In this document: positions 35,681 to 46,260 of the stretch, in pieces
Layout: each line of letters begins with the position of its first letter
Position numbering within the stretch: position 1 is the stretch's first letter
Source of the DNA: Methylobacterium oryzihabitans
GTDB lineage: Bacteria > Pseudomonadota > Alphaproteobacteria > Rhizobiales > Beijerinckiaceae
Length of the DNA: 64,000 bases
Assembly (NCBI RefSeq): GCF_004004555.2
Contig: NZ_SACP01000010.1
Span: 143,222 to 207,221, forward strand
Reading direction: 5' to 3'
Translations under genes and position numbers: made by a program
Notes under the pieces: generated by a model
Databases searched by the model: none
The model's input: the letters and a program-made list of their open reading frames with translations, nothing else
What the model was told of the DNA's origin: nothing

Positions 35681-37120
35681 ATGACGGCAGCCGGGATCGG
35701 ACGGCCCGCGGAATACCGGCTCCTGGCCGGATTGTGCCTCGCCGGGGCGGCGGCGGCGCATTCCGGCCTCGACGCCGACTGGGCCGAGGGGCCGGTCGCC
35801 GCCGGCCTGGCGGCCGGGGCGGCGGTCGCGCTGGTCGCCGGCATCGGGCTCTGCCTCGCCTTCCTGGTGCCGCGTCCGAGGGGCGCCGCGGCGAGAGGCG
35901 CCGCGGTCCTGCTGCCGCTCGCCGGCCTCGCCCTCGGACTGGTCCTGCTGCCGACCTGCTACGCCGACCTGTCGCGCAACCTCGCCCAGGTGCTGGCGGC
36001 CGACGAGGCGATGGAGGCGGCCTCGGTCGTTCTCGGCCCGCACGGGCGCGACGTGCGCCTGTCGGGCGACTTCGCCGAGGGGACGGCGGCCCGCCTCGCC
36101 GCGATCCTCGCCGCCCATCCCGAGGTGGTGCGCCTCCATCTCACCAGCGACGGCGGCCTCGTGGAGGAGGGGATGGCGGTCGGCGACCTCGTCGCCGCCC
36201 GCGGGCTGACGACCTACGTGCCGGATTACTGCGTGTCGGCCTGCACGCTGGCCTTCATGCGCGGACGCGAGCGGCTGATCCTGCGCGACAGCCATCTCGG
36301 CTTCCACGCGCCCTACGAGCCCGGCCTGTTCGGCGAGAAGCTCGCGGTCGATTCCTCCGGCGAGCGCCGGGCCTATCTCTCGGCGGGCCTGACGCCGGAC
36401 TTCGTCGATCGGGTCCTGTCGACCCCCTCCCGCGACGTGTGGTTCCCGGACGCCGAGCGCCTGAAGCAGGTCGGGGCGATCACCGCCACCGTCGCGCCCG
36501 ACCGGATGCCGGATTCGACCCTCGACGACGATCCGACCCTCGCCGGCGCCCGGGCGGCGGTGCTGCGCGCCGTGGCGCTGATGGGAGCCTTCAGGGAGCA
36601 GGCCCCCGATGCCCTCGACGCCGTCGCCGCCCCCTACCTCGATGCCTACCGGCAGGGCCTGAGCGAGCCCGACGGCGAGGAGATCATCCGGGCCGGCGCC
36701 GCCCGGCAGATCGGCGCGGCCCTCGCTCGCGGCGGCGACGACCTCGCGCTGGAGTTCGGCCGGCTGATCGGGGCCGCGATGGCGGCGGCCCGCGACGAGG
36801 AGGATTGCATGGCGCTCGGCCGGGACGGCGATGCGGTCCTGGCCGCCGACACCCTGGCCCCGTCCGATCCCGGCGCGCCGGCCCGCCTGCGGGCCCTGCT
36901 CGACCGGGCCCTCGCGGGACGCCGCTTCGTGCCGCCGCCGGGACCGGCCCGCTCCGGCGGCCTGCTGGTCCAGGCGCGCCACCGCGGCTGCGCCGACCTG
37001 CGCCGCCGCTACGACGCCGCCCTCGCCCGGCGCGACGTCGCCGCCCTGCGCCCGCTGCTGTTCGGCGCCGTCCCGGCCCAGCCGGCCCTGGAGGCGACCG
37101 CGGCACCGGCGCGGCCGTGA
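35681..37120 (+). CDS. Membrane-anchored ClpP-like (COG3904-type) protein
   Basis: The 479-residue protein has two N-terminal transmembrane helices (about 37-62 and 74-92), then a periplasmic ClpP/crotonase-like domain. Within that domain are LHLTSDGGLVEEGMAVGDLV (a GG oxyanion region), YCVSACTLAFMRG (candidate nucleophile Ser186 between two cysteines) and LGFHAPYEP (His209). The CxSACTLAF motif is shared by uncharacterised alphaproteobacterial exported ClpP-like proteins. The remaining 250 residues are helical and unassigned. It may be a periplasmic protease; activity is inferred. It stands alone, about 250 bp before pal. Confidence 0.8.
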   Translation: MTAAGIGRPAEYRLLAGLCLAGAAAAHSGLDADWAEGPVAAGLAAGAAVALVAGIGLCLAFLVPRPRGAAARGAAVLLPLAGLALGLVLLPTCYADLSRNLAQVLAADEAMEAASVVLGPHGRDVRLSGDFAEGTAARLAAILAAHPEVVRLHLTSDGGLVEEGMAVGDLVAARGLTTYVPDYCVSACTLAFMRGRERLILRDSHLGFHAPYEPGLFGEKLAVDSSGERRAYLSAGLTPDFVDRVLSTPSRDVWFPDAERLKQVGAITATVAPDRMPDSTLDDDPTLAGARAAVLRAVALMGAFREQAPDALDAVAAPYLDAYRQGLSEPDGEEIIRAGAARQIGAALARGGDDLALEFGRLIGAAMAAARDEEDCMALGRDGDAVLAADTLAPSDPGAPARLRALLDRALAGRRFVPPPGPARSGGLLVQARHRGCADLRRRYDAALARRDVAALRPLLFGAVPAQPALEATAAPARP

Positions 37121-37372
37121 TCCGGCGGCAACACCCCTCGCCGGCGCCGGGGGAGGGCGGCCAAGCGTGGCCGTGACGCCGCGCCCGCGCCGCAATTCAC
37201 CGATGATTAACCCTACGCCGCGGTTTCGGGTGACGAACCGGTTTCGCCCCGGCCCGGCAAGGTCCCGTCAAGGTTGACGGAACCTTCGCTTAACCGCCCG
37301 GGACCTACAGCAATCCCGGTTGGCGGGGCCGCGCCGTCGAGGCGCCACGGCCTTCGCCGGAGGAGTGTTCCC

Positions 37373-37900
37373 ATGTTGCCGTTCGCTTTGCCGCGGGCGC
37401 TCAAGGCCGCCGCCGCGCTCGGCCTCGCCCTGTCGATCGCCGCCTGCGCCTCCGACAAGGATCTCGCCGATGCCTCCGCCTACGGCGCGGGTGCCGGCGG
37501 CCGGATGGGCGCGGGCGGAGCCGCCGTTCCGGGCAGCGCCCAGGACTTCGTCGTCAATGTCGGCGACCGGGTGTTCTTCGAGAGCGACTCGACCGACCTG
37601 ACCGCGACCGCCACCGGAACCCTCGACCGGCAGGCGCAGTGGCTCACCCGCTACCCGCGCACGAGCTTCCTGATCGAGGGCCATGCCGACGAGCGCGGCA
37701 CCCGCGAGTACAACTTCTCCCTCGGCGCCCGCCGCGCCCAGGCGGTGCGGGACTACCTCGCCTCGCGCGGCATCGCCTCGGGGCGGATGCGCACCGTGTC
37801 CTACGGCAAGGAACGGCCGGTCGCGGTCTGCAACGACATCTCGTGCTGGTCGCAGAACCGCCGCGCCGTGACGGTGATCGACGGCGGCGCCGGCTCGTGA
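37373..37900 (+). CDS. pal: Peptidoglycan-associated lipoprotein Pal
   Basis: The 175-residue outer-membrane lipoprotein of the Tol-Pal system has lipobox LSIAAC with lipidated Cys25, a Gly/Ala linker, and an OmpA-like domain (about 60-170). The domain contains VFFESDSTDLTATATGTLDRQAQWL and the peptidoglycan-binding LIEGHADERGTREYNFSLGARRA. It links outer membrane to cell wall during division. CCGGAGGAG precedes the ATG. Genes tolQRAB, normally upstream, are absent; a ClpP-like gene takes that place. The order pal-cpoB-tilS-ftsH is conserved in Rhizobiales. Confidence 0.96.
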   Translation: MLPFALPRALKAAAALGLALSIAACASDKDLADASAYGAGAGGRMGAGGAAVPGSAQDFVVNVGDRVFFESDSTDLTATATGTLDRQAQWLTRYPRTSFLIEGHADERGTREYNFSLGARRAQAVRDYLASRGIASGRMRTVSYGKERPVAVCNDISCWSQNRRAVTVIDGGAGS

Positions 37901-38001
37901 GTTCCAGGGGCCGGGGTGTCGCCCCGGCCCCGTCGCAGTTTTGCCGCGCCGGGCGGCATCTGCTATCGCAGCCGCCCCGTCCGCCCGGAAGCCGATCCGC
38001 C

Positions 38002-38841
38002 ATGCTCCGCCGCCCGCTCCTCCGCACGGCCCTCCTGTCCGGCCTCGTCCTGGCCGCCGCGCCGGCCGCGCGGGCCCAGGACGCCGCCGACCTCGTGGTG
38101 CGGATGAACCGGATCGAGAACCAGGCCCGGCAGATGTCGGGGCAGATCGAGACCCTCCAGTACGAGAACCGCCAGCTCAAGGAGCAGCTGCGCAAGTTCC
38201 AGGAGGACGTCGAGTACCGGTTCCAGGAGAGCAAGGGCGGGGCCCGGCCCGCCGGGGGAGCGGCGCCGGCCGCGGCGACCCCGCCCAAGCCGCAAAAGCG
38301 CGGCGACGCCTTCGATCCGACCCTCAATCCCGGTGCGCCCGGCGCGCCGCAGACCCTCGGCGCCCCGGCCGCGCCGCGGCCCGCGCCGGCCCGGGTGCCG
38401 CCCCCGGTCGCGGCGCCGCGGCCGTCGCAGAGCATCGCGGCGACCGGCACCGGCGACGCCAAAGCCGATTACGAATCCGCCTACGCCTACGTGCTCCAGC
38501 GCCAGTACGAGCAGGCCGAGATGAGCCTGCGCCAGTTCATCCAGTCGCATCCCCGCGACGCCCTGGTGCCGGACGCGACCTACTGGCTCGGCGAGAGCTA
38601 CCTCCAGCGCAACCGCACCCGGGAGGCGGCCGAGCAGTTCCTGAAGGTCTCGACCGACTTCGCCCGCTCGCGCAAGGCGCCGGACGCGATGCTGAAGCTC
38701 GGCACCTCGCTCAACGCGCTCGGCGCCCGCGAGCAGGCCTGCGCCACCCTGGCCGAGCTGGAGCGCAAGTTCCCGCAGGCCTCCGCCAGCGTGAAGCAGG
38801 GCGTCGACCGCGAGCAGCGCCGGGCCCGCTGCGCCGCCTGA
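38002..38841 (+). CDS. cpoB: Tol-Pal system coordinator CpoB (YbgF)
   Basis: The 279-residue periplasmic protein has a signal peptide (cleavage after ARA), a trimerising coiled coil (VRMNRIENQARQMSGQIETLQYENRQLKEQLRK, about 33-75), a Pro/Ala linker, and TPR repeats (about 155-270; YESAYAYVLQRQYEQAEMSLRQFI, ATYWLGESYLQRNRTREAAEQFL). It connects Tol-Pal function with peptidoglycan synthesis at the septum. The linker is longer and more Pro-rich than in E. coli. It is followed 7 bp later by tilS. Confidence 0.94.
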   Translation: MLRRPLLRTALLSGLVLAAAPAARAQDAADLVVRMNRIENQARQMSGQIETLQYENRQLKEQLRKFQEDVEYRFQESKGGARPAGGAAPAAATPPKPQKRGDAFDPTLNPGAPGAPQTLGAPAAPRPAPARVPPPVAAPRPSQSIAATGTGDAKADYESAYAYVLQRQYEQAEMSLRQFIQSHPRDALVPDATYWLGESYLQRNRTREAAEQFLKVSTDFARSRKAPDAMLKLGTSLNALGAREQACATLAELERKFPQASASVKQGVDREQRRARCAA

Positions 38842-38848
38842 CCCGGCC

Positions 38849-39922
38849 GTGGACGCAGCCGGCCCGCTCGTGCCCGACGAGATCGCGGCCGGGCCGCTGA
38901 TGCCCGACGAGATCGCGGCCCGGCTCGCGCCCTGGCTCGGCGCCGGGGCGCCCGGCGGGGCGGTGCTCGCCGTGTCGGGCGGGCCGGATTCGACCGCGCT
39001 GATGGGCTGCGCCGCCCTGCTGCCGCCGTGTGTGCCGGTCCTCGTCGCGACCGTCGACCACCGCCTGCGCGACGGCTCGGCCGCCGAGGCCGAGGCGGTC
39101 GCCGCCGCCGCCGCCGCCCTCGGCCTGCCGCACCGGCTCCTCGTCTGGGACGGCCCGAAGCCGGTCTCCGGCATCCAGGACGCCGCCCGGCAGGCCCGCT
39201 ACGCCCTGCTCGCGGGGCTCGCGGCGGAGGTCGGCGCCGCGAGCGTGCTGACCGCCCACACCCTGGACGATCAGGCCGAGACGGTGCTGCTGCGCCTGTG
39301 CCGCGGCTCGGGCCCCGCCGGCCTCGCCGGGATGGCGCCGGCCCGGGCGCTCGGTTCTGCGACCCTGGCCCGGCCGTTCCTCGACCTCGCCAAGGCCCGC
39401 CTCGTCGCCACCTGCGCGGCGTGGGGCTGGCCCGCCGCCGCCGATCCGTCGAACCGCGACCCGCGCTTCGCCCGCGCCCGCCTGCGCGGCCTGATGCCGG
39501 CGCTCGCCGCGGAAGGGCTGACCGCCCCGCGGCTCGCCCGCCTCGCCGGCCGCCTGCGCCGGGACGAGGCCGCCCTCGACGCCGCCGCGGCCGGGGCCTG
39601 GGACCGCCTGCGGCGCGAGGCCACGGGGGCGGACCGGTTCGTCCTCGACGGCGTCGGCTTCCTCGCCCTGCCGGAGGCGGTGGCGCTGCGGCTTCTCGCC
39701 CGCGCCGTCGCGCGCGCCGGCGACGCGCGCCGGGTGCGCCTGGAGCGGCTGGAAGCGCTGCTCGCCGCCCTGCGGCCGGCGCTCGCCGGGGGAGGGGCCA
39801 CGCGGCGCACCCTCGGCGGCGCGATGGTGTCCGCGGCGGCGGGCCGGCTCACGGTGACGGGGGCGCCGCCGCGGCGCGGTCCGGGCGGGCGGGATTCCGG
39901 GTCGGTTGACGCTGCGGGCTGA
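38849..39922 (+). CDS. tilS: tRNA(Ile)-lysidine synthetase
   Basis: The 357-residue ATP-dependent enzyme modifies C34 of tRNA-Ile(CAU) to lysidine, allowing AUA decoding. PP-loop SGGPDS is at 43-48, followed by [43 protein letters not shown] and the [29 protein letters not shown] segment. The N-terminus contains a tandem 10-residue duplication, which yields three candidate starts (GTG 38849, GTG 38870, ATG 38900); none has a strong ribosome site. The C-terminal tRNA-acceptor domain is short, as in many alphaproteobacteria. Confidence 0.93.
   Translation: MDAAGPLVPDEIAAGPLMPDEIAARLAPWLGAGAPGGAVLAVSGGPDSTALMGCAALLPPCVPVLVATVDHRLRDGSAAEAEAVAAAAAALGLPHRLLVWDGPKPVSGIQDAARQARYALLAGLAAEVGAASVLTAHTLDDQAETVLLRLCRGSGPAGLAGMAPARALGSATLARPFLDLAKARLVATCAAWGWPAAADPSNRDPRFARARLRGLMPALAAEGLTAPRLARLAGRLRRDEAALDAAAAGAWDRLRREATGADRFVLDGVGFLALPEAVALRLLARAVARAGDARRVRLERLEALLAALRPALAGGGATRRTLGGAMVSAAAGRLTVTGAPPRRGPGGRDSGSVDAAG
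38861..38920. repeat. 30-bp tandem duplication across the tilS start region
   Basis: Units 38861-38890 and 38891-38920 match at 27 of 30 positions. Each contains an in-frame start-type codon (GTG at 38870, ATG at 38900) followed by the same CCCGACGAGATCGCGGCC. The product has [10 protein letters not shown] then [10 protein letters not shown]. Confidence 0.85.
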
Positions 39923-40038
39923 TCGCTCCGGCGGCCTTCTTGGCAACCTTCCGGCGCACGCCTACATTGGGCTTCGAGTGCCGGCTCCCATCCCTGCACG
40001 CCTGCATGGCGCCGCGCTCCTCAGGGATTGACGCTTCG

Positions 40039-41961
<1,923 letters not shown>

Positions 41962-41984
41962 GCGGGCCCGAGGCAATCCACGAA

Positions 41985-42016
41985 AACAGGCGGCGGGAGC
42001 GATCCCGCCGCCTGTT
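41985..42016 (+). terminator. Strong hairpin terminator after ftsH
   Basis: A perfect 14-bp stem (AACAGGCGGCGGGA/TCCCGCCGCCTGTT) with a GCGA tetraloop starts 24 bp after the ftsH stop codon. It is followed by CTGTTGTCG, only partly T-rich. Confidence 0.85.
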
Positions 42017-42048
42017 CTGTTGTCGTCGGGACCACGGTGCGGGATCCG

Positions 42049-42421
42049 CCTAAATAGAAACTGGTTCTAACTATCTGTGCCTGAGAGAGAATTTTCGAGG
42101 CTCAGAACCGGCTACGACAGAAGGCCACCGCGACTCGGGCGCGTTCTCCTCGCCCCGCTTGCGGGGAGAGGGCTTCGTTGACCTTGCCGTCAACGAAGCG
42201 AGGCGGCAGCCGATGGTGAGGGGGCGTGGCCGGAGGAGCCTCCTCCGGAACCACCCCCTCACCCTCGCTCCGGCTGGGCCTGCGCTCGCTTCATCCCCCA
42301 CAAGGGGGATGAAGCCCTCTCCCCGCCCGCGGGGAGAGGAGAAGACCCGTGGTCTTCGCGAAGGTCGTGGGCTCAATGAGGCGCACCCTCGTTTCATCCG
42401 CAAGGGACGGCAAAGCCGGTG
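42049..42421. repeat. Element B, copy 2
   Basis: This 373-bp block is the inverted counterpart of 3771-4140. It begins CCTAAATAGAAAC and ends CGGCAAAGCCGGTG, and carries the same hairpin series in reverse order (CCCCGC/GCGGGG, TTCGTTGAC/GTCAACGAA, CTTCATCCCC/GGGGATGAAG, CTCTCCCC/GGGGAGAG). The AT-rich end differs most from copy 1. It lies between the convergent ends of ftsH and the DUF892 gene, 6 bp from element C. Confidence 0.85.
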
Positions 42422-42427
42422 AGCAAC

Positions 42428-42620
42428 TGATACGACATCCGGAAATCACGTCCGGGTTTCGTGCCACCAGCCCGCGCGGTGGAGCCTTCGGCTCACTCAC
42501 CGGAGTGAAGCCGATTTTCGCAACGTGAAGCGATTGCACAGCAATCGCCACGATCCCGCAGGGATCGCCGAGCGATCCATCGAAGATCGCATGAGGCGGG
42601 TCCGGCGACACGATCGTACC
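42428..42620. repeat. Element C, copy 2 (long, diverged)
   Basis: It starts TGATACGACATCCGGA and contains the family's GCCCGCGCGGTGGAGCCTTCGGCT hairpin segment in degraded form, then GAAGCCGATTTTCGCAACGTGAAGCGATTGC. Extra stems follow (GCGATTGCACAGCAATCGC; GATCCCGCAGGGATC). It ends near CGATCGTACCGG. Here the terminal TGATAC lies in intergenic DNA next to element B and does not serve as a stop codon. Confidence 0.7.
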
Positions 42621-42641
42621 GGACCCGGCTCCTGCTGAGCC

Positions 42642-43151
42642 TCAGCGGTCGGCCTTGGCCCCCGCCGTCGTCAGCTCGATGTAGCGAAGGGTGGTGGGCC
42701 GCACGAGGTCGGCGACGGTCTGGGCCATCGTCAGTTCCTCCTTCAGCGACTGCTGGAATCCGGTCAGCGCCGCGCTGTGTCCGGCGGCCTCGGTCAGGGT
42801 GATGAGGGCGTCGTAGGCCGCCGCCTCGTAGTTCTCGAAGGCGCGGTTGGCGAAGGCGTTCTTCAGGATCTCGTCCTGGGCCGGAGTGTGGGCCAGCGCC
42901 GCGAGGTTGCCCATCATGCCGAGCACGCCCTCCTTGAGGGTCGACGGGCTCGAATTCATCGCCGCCAGGGCCTCTTCCAGCCGGTCGCGCTGGCCGTGGG
43001 TCTCGGTGATGTGGCGGCGCAGGGCCGCCGCCATGTCGGGATAGCGTTCCAGCCGCTCGACCTGCCGCTCCATGATCTGGAGCGCCTGGAGTTCGAGCGC
43101 GTGCGTGTTCTGCAGGGCCGTCACGTAGAGCCCACGAATATCCTCGGCCAT
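42642..43151 (-). CDS. DUF892 (YciF-like) ferritin-like protein
   Basis: The 169-residue all-helical protein belongs to the YciF family: MAEDIRGLYVTALQNTHALELQALQIMERQVERLERYPDM, then HITETHGQRDRLEEAL and YEAAAYDALITLTEAAGH, with Glu/His positions of a ferritin-like di-iron bundle. Family members are induced by general and osmotic stress. GAGGAG precedes the ATG at 43151 with correct spacing; an ATG three codons earlier abuts it and is less likely. A sigma-EcfG-like promoter lies 40 bp upstream. Confidence 0.92.
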   Translation of the reverse strand: MAEDIRGLYVTALQNTHALELQALQIMERQVERLERYPDMAAALRRHITETHGQRDRLEEALAAMNSSPSTLKEGVLGMMGNLAALAHTPAQDEILKNAFANRAFENYEAAAYDALITLTEAAGHSAALTGFQQSLKEELTMAQTVADLVRPTTLRYIELTTAGAKADR

Positions 43152-43190
43152 GAATGGCATCTCCTCGTTGAAGCAGGGGCTTCATGCCTC

Positions 43191-43216
43191 AACGCAGCGA
43201 CGATGCGGCCGGTTCG
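43191..43216 (-). promoter_or_regulatory. Candidate sigma-EcfG promoter for the DUF892 gene
   Basis: Minus-strand CGAAC-N17-CGTT: one mismatch in the -35, exact -10, correct spacing, 40 bp before a start codon of a known stress-induced family. Confidence 0.65.
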
Positions 43217-43352
43217 CAGGCTATTCGCGGCTTTCTGTAGCAGCAAACATGAAGATCATCTGACGCAGAGATATCCAGAACAGGATCGAGCCGCATGAAG
43301 GCGGCTCGATCACTTGACCCAGGGTCGAACCGCCGCGACCGGCGGCGATTCG

Positions 43353-43568
43353 TCACGAAGCGTCGACGGTGTCCGGTTCCGCCGGCAGGCCGGCGCAGCG
43401 GGCGTCGCGTTCCGCCCGCAACTCCCGCTCCGCCAGCAGCCAGAACTCGATCTCGAACCCCTCGGGCCGATGGTTGCGCTCCCAGATGTCGTAGGCGCGC
43501 TCGCGGATCTGCGCGAGGGTGATCTCGCCGCCGGTGTCCATTCCGGTCGTCTCCCGTGCCCGACTCAT
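43353..43568 (-). CDS. DUF2934 protein
   Basis: The 71-residue protein has the DUF2934 core ITLAQIRERAYDIWERNHRPEGFEIEFWLLAERELRAERD. The function is unknown; the family is common in Rhizobiales stress regions. GGAG is correctly spaced for the ATG at 43568, which is why I prefer it to two earlier ATGs. The preceding 43152-43352 region has no other supported gene besides the DUF892 promoter. Confidence 0.85.
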   Translation of the reverse strand: MSRARETTGMDTGGEITLAQIRERAYDIWERNHRPEGFEIEFWLLAERELRAERDARCAGLPAEPDTVDAS

Positions 43569-43605
43569 CGTCATGGCTCCGATCAGCACGGCGGATCGAC
43601 GAGCG

Positions 43606-44196
43606 TCAAGCCGGGACGCCGGACCGGCCGGAGGCCGGTGCGCCGGAGGTCCACGGCCGCAGCGGCTCCGGGATGCGGAAATCCGCCGGCACCGCGAAGT
43701 CGGCGGCCTGGCCGCGCATCGCGTCGACCGGGCGCGGGAAACCGCTGCGGTCGGCGTAATCGAAGCGGCCCGGCGGCGGCAGCCGCTTGTCGGCGGTGAG
43801 CCCCTGCACGCAGGCGACGTCGGCGAGCGTCACGCCGACCACCGCCGCGGTGGCGAGCGCGAGGCCGCCGATGCGGGGGTTGTCGTGCTCGTAGCCGGTG
43901 GCCAGGGTGGCGAGGTCGAGGGCGTCGCCCCCGACCCGGCCCCAGATCCATGGCGTCGGGTCGTGGCTCGCCAGGATCGCGATCCCGGTCGCGACCTCGC
44001 GGGCACCGTAGGCCTGGACCAGGGTCTCGCGGCCCGGCAGGCCGATCGCCCGGCACAGGGCGCGCGGGGCGATCAGCTCGGCGAGACCGAGGCCGATCGA
44101 GAACCAGCCGAGGCCGCGGGCGAGGCGGGCATGGCCGGAATGGGCCGGGCGCGGGGTCGGGCCGCGCACCGGCGTGCGGGCATGGGTCTGGCTCAT
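43606..44196 (-). CDS. Membrane protein linked to the zinc alcohol dehydrogenase
   Basis: The 196-residue protein has a first hydrophobic helix (LARGLGWFSIGLGLAELIAPRAL), the block RETLVQAYGAREVATGIAIL, then WIWGRVGGDALDLATLATGY and further helices (IGGLALATAAVVGVTLADVACV). The C-terminal 60 residues are soluble and Pro-rich. I know this type as an uncharacterised membrane protein often beside alcohol-dehydrogenase genes. It starts 8 bp after the adh stop codon, so it is cotranscribed. Confidence 0.8.
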   Translation of the reverse strand: MSQTHARTPVRGPTPRPAHSGHARLARGLGWFSIGLGLAELIAPRALCRAIGLPGRETLVQAYGAREVATGIAILASHDPTPWIWGRVGGDALDLATLATGYEHDNPRIGGLALATAAVVGVTLADVACVQGLTADKRLPPPGRFDYADRSGFPRPVDAMRGQAADFAVPADFRIPEPLRPWTSGAPASGRSGVPA

Positions 44197-44204
44197 GGTC
44201 GGCC

Positions 44205-45374
44205 TCATGGCTTGATGACCACCTTGATGCAGCCGTCCTGCTTGTCGCGGAACGTCCGGTACATCGCCGGGCCGTCCTCCAGCCCGACCGTGTGGGTGAT
44301 GACGAAGGACGGGTCGATCTGCCCCTCCTCGATCCGCCGCAGCAGGTCGCCGGTCCAGCGGTTGACGTGGGTCTGGCCGGTGCGCAGGGTCAGGCCCTTG
44401 TTCATCATCGCCCCGAACGGGATCTTGTCGAGCAGCCCGCCATAGACGCCCGGCACCGACAGCACGCCCGCCGGCCGGCAGACGTAGATCATCTCGCGCA
44501 GGACGTGGGCGCGGTCGGTCTCCAGCATCATCGCCTGCTTGACCCGGTCGTACATCGAATCGAGCGAGCCGGTGGCGTGGGCCTCCAGCCCGACCGAGTC
44601 GATGCACTTCTCCGGGCCCTTGCCGCCGGTCATGTCGTTGAGGCGGCTGACGACGTTGTCCTGCGAGAAGTCGATCGTCTCGGCCCCGCCGGCCCGCGCC
44701 ATGGCGAGGCGCTCGGGCACCCGGTCGATGGCGATGACGCGCTTGGCGCCGAGCAGGATCGCCGAGCGGATCGCCATCTGGCCGACCGGGCCGCAGCCCC
44801 AGATCGCCACCGTGTCCTCCGGCTGGATGTCGCACTGCACCGCCCCCTGCCAGCCGGTCGGCAGGATGTCGGACAGGAACAGCAGCGTCTCGTCGGAGAC
44901 GCCGTGGGGCACCTTGATGTGGGTGGCGTCGGCGAACGGCACCCGCAGGTACTCGGCCTGCCCGCCCGGATAGCCGCCGGTGAGGTGGGTGTAGCCGAAC
45001 AGCCCGGCGGTGGTGTGGCCGAAGGCGGTCTCGGCGAGCTTGCGGTTGCGGTTGCTGCGCTCGCAGACCGAGAAATTGCCGCGCCGGCACTGGTCGCACT
45101 GGCCGCAGGTGATGGTGAACGGCACCACGATGCGGTCGCCGACCTTCAGAGCCGTGTTGTCCCGGCCGACCTCGACCACCTCGCCCATGGTCTCGTGGCC
45201 CATGATGTCGCCGGACTTCATGCCCGGCATGAAGTGGTCGTAGAGGTGGAGATCGGAGCCGCAGATCGCGCAGGCGGTCACCTTGATGATCGCGTCGCGC
45301 CCGTCCTCGATCCGAGGGTCGGGAACCGTGTCGCAGCGGATGTCCGCGGTGCCGTGCCAGACGAGGGCTTTCAT
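44205..45374 (-). CDS. Zinc-dependent alcohol dehydrogenase (formaldehyde-dehydrogenase-like)
   Basis: The 389-residue MDR-family enzyme binds catalytic zinc through Cys38 ([10 protein letters not shown]), His60/Glu61 (MGHETMG) and a later Asp/Cys. The structural zinc lobe has Cys90, 93, 96 and 104 ([16 protein letters not shown]). The Rossmann motif is [12 protein letters not shown]. The insertion [33 protein letters not shown] places it in the glutathione-independent formaldehyde-dehydrogenase-like or stress-induced branch. The substrate is unproven. A sigma-EcfG-like site lies upstream. Confidence 0.92.
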   Translation of the reverse strand: MKALVWHGTADIRCDTVPDPRIEDGRDAIIKVTACAICGSDLHLYDHFMPGMKSGDIMGHETMGEVVEVGRDNTALKVGDRIVVPFTITCGQCDQCRRGNFSVCERSNRNRKLAETAFGHTTAGLFGYTHLTGGYPGGQAEYLRVPFADATHIKVPHGVSDETLLFLSDILPTGWQGAVQCDIQPEDTVAIWGCGPVGQMAIRSAILLGAKRVIAIDRVPERLAMARAGGAETIDFSQDNVVSRLNDMTGGKGPEKCIDSVGLEAHATGSLDSMYDRVKQAMMLETDRAHVLREMIYVCRPAGVLSVPGVYGGLLDKIPFGAMMNKGLTLRTGQTHVNRWTGDLLRRIEEGQIDPSFVITHTVGLEDGPAMYRTFRDKQDGCIKVVIKP

Positions 45375-45423
45375 CGTTCGAGGTCTCCGGCCAGACCGGC
45401 CAGAGCCGGCGGGGTGCCACACA

Positions 45424-45448
45424 AACGTCCGATGCCGCCCGGTGTTCA
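45424..45448 (-). promoter_or_regulatory. Candidate sigma-EcfG promoter for the alcohol dehydrogenase operon
   Basis: Minus-strand TGAAC-N16-CGTT, one mismatch in the -35, lies 49 bp before the start codon. Confidence 0.6.
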
Positions 45449-45745
45449 CGCACACGATCAGTCTATCTGCACCGTCGTTGCCCCGGAGAACGTCATCGGG
45501 CCGCCAGGAACGCCGATTTCATTCTCTTCACAGGATATTACCGCCGATCGATGGCGTGACGGCATCCACCGATATCGCAAGGCTTGGCGACGGACAGCGA
45601 TCAAAACACACTCGGACTTGGCCTTGTCGCTTAACATACGTCAACCGACCGCGAAAAGACGCTGCCCGATGTCGGAGTTTGCTCGCGCGGGCGAACCTTC
45701 GCGCCCGCCGCCGGTTGGCCCGGGGCCGAGCCCGCGAGACCCGCC
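45449..45745. other. Divergent intergenic region, lower GC
   Basis: About 300 bp between the adh promoter and the next plus-strand gene hold no convincing frame. The section 45530-45660 has unusually low GC (for example TTCACAGGATATTACC and AAAACACACTCGGAC). It presumably contains the plus-strand promoter. A CGAAC-N16-GGTT near 45703 is a poor sigma-EcfG match. Confidence 0.4.
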
Positions 45746-46150
45746 ATGACCGACACCCGCAGCGACGTCCCCCCGACCCGGACGATCGAGCCGATCGACA
45801 CCCCGCCGGACGGCGGGCGGCCGACCAGCGCGCAGCTCAAGGCCGACATCGACAGCGGCCGGACCGGCGACAAGGTCCCGGTCTTCGACCCCGGCCTGTC
45901 GCCGCTCGGCACCGACGACGAGGCCGCCGGCCACCCGCCCACGCAGGAGCGGGTCGCGCTGGCCCGCGCGAGCGAGAGCCACGCCAACCGGACCGAGCCG
46001 GCCGGCGTCCGCGGCGCGGGCGTCCAGGGGGCGGGCGGCAAGCCCTCAGACGCCCATCACACCCGGAGCCGGGCGCTGCCGCTGTTCCTCGGCTTCATCG
46101 CGCTGGCGGCGGTGGTCGTCGTGGTGGCGGTGCTGTGGGAGAGGTTCTGA
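45746..46150 (+). CDS. Hypothetical protein with C-terminal membrane anchor
   Basis: The 134-residue product has a polar, Pro/Asp/Gly-rich, probably disordered region (about 1-105) and a C-terminal transmembrane helix (LPLFLGFIALAAVVVVVAVLW), a tail-anchor layout. No family is recognised beyond similar tail-anchored proteins in the genus. It lies 110 bp upstream of larC but is probably independent. Confidence 0.65.
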   Translation: MTDTRSDVPPTRTIEPIDTPPDGGRPTSAQLKADIDSGRTGDKVPVFDPGLSPLGTDDEAAGHPPTQERVALARASESHANRTEPAGVRGAGVQGAGGKPSDAHHTRSRALPLFLGFIALAAVVVVVAVLWERF

Positions 46151-46260
46151 GATCGTCCTGAGACGGCTGCGGCCATCGGTCCGGCGCGCTTGCCGCCGGG
46201 CCGCCGCGACCGATCTGCCCCCGATCCGCGCCCCAGGCGGCGCGATGCGAGAGCCGGCCG

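Noticed and set aside
45703..45730. sigma-EcfG promoter for the tail-anchored protein gene
   Set aside because: CGAAC-N16-GGTT mismatches at both boxes and lies too close to the start codon.
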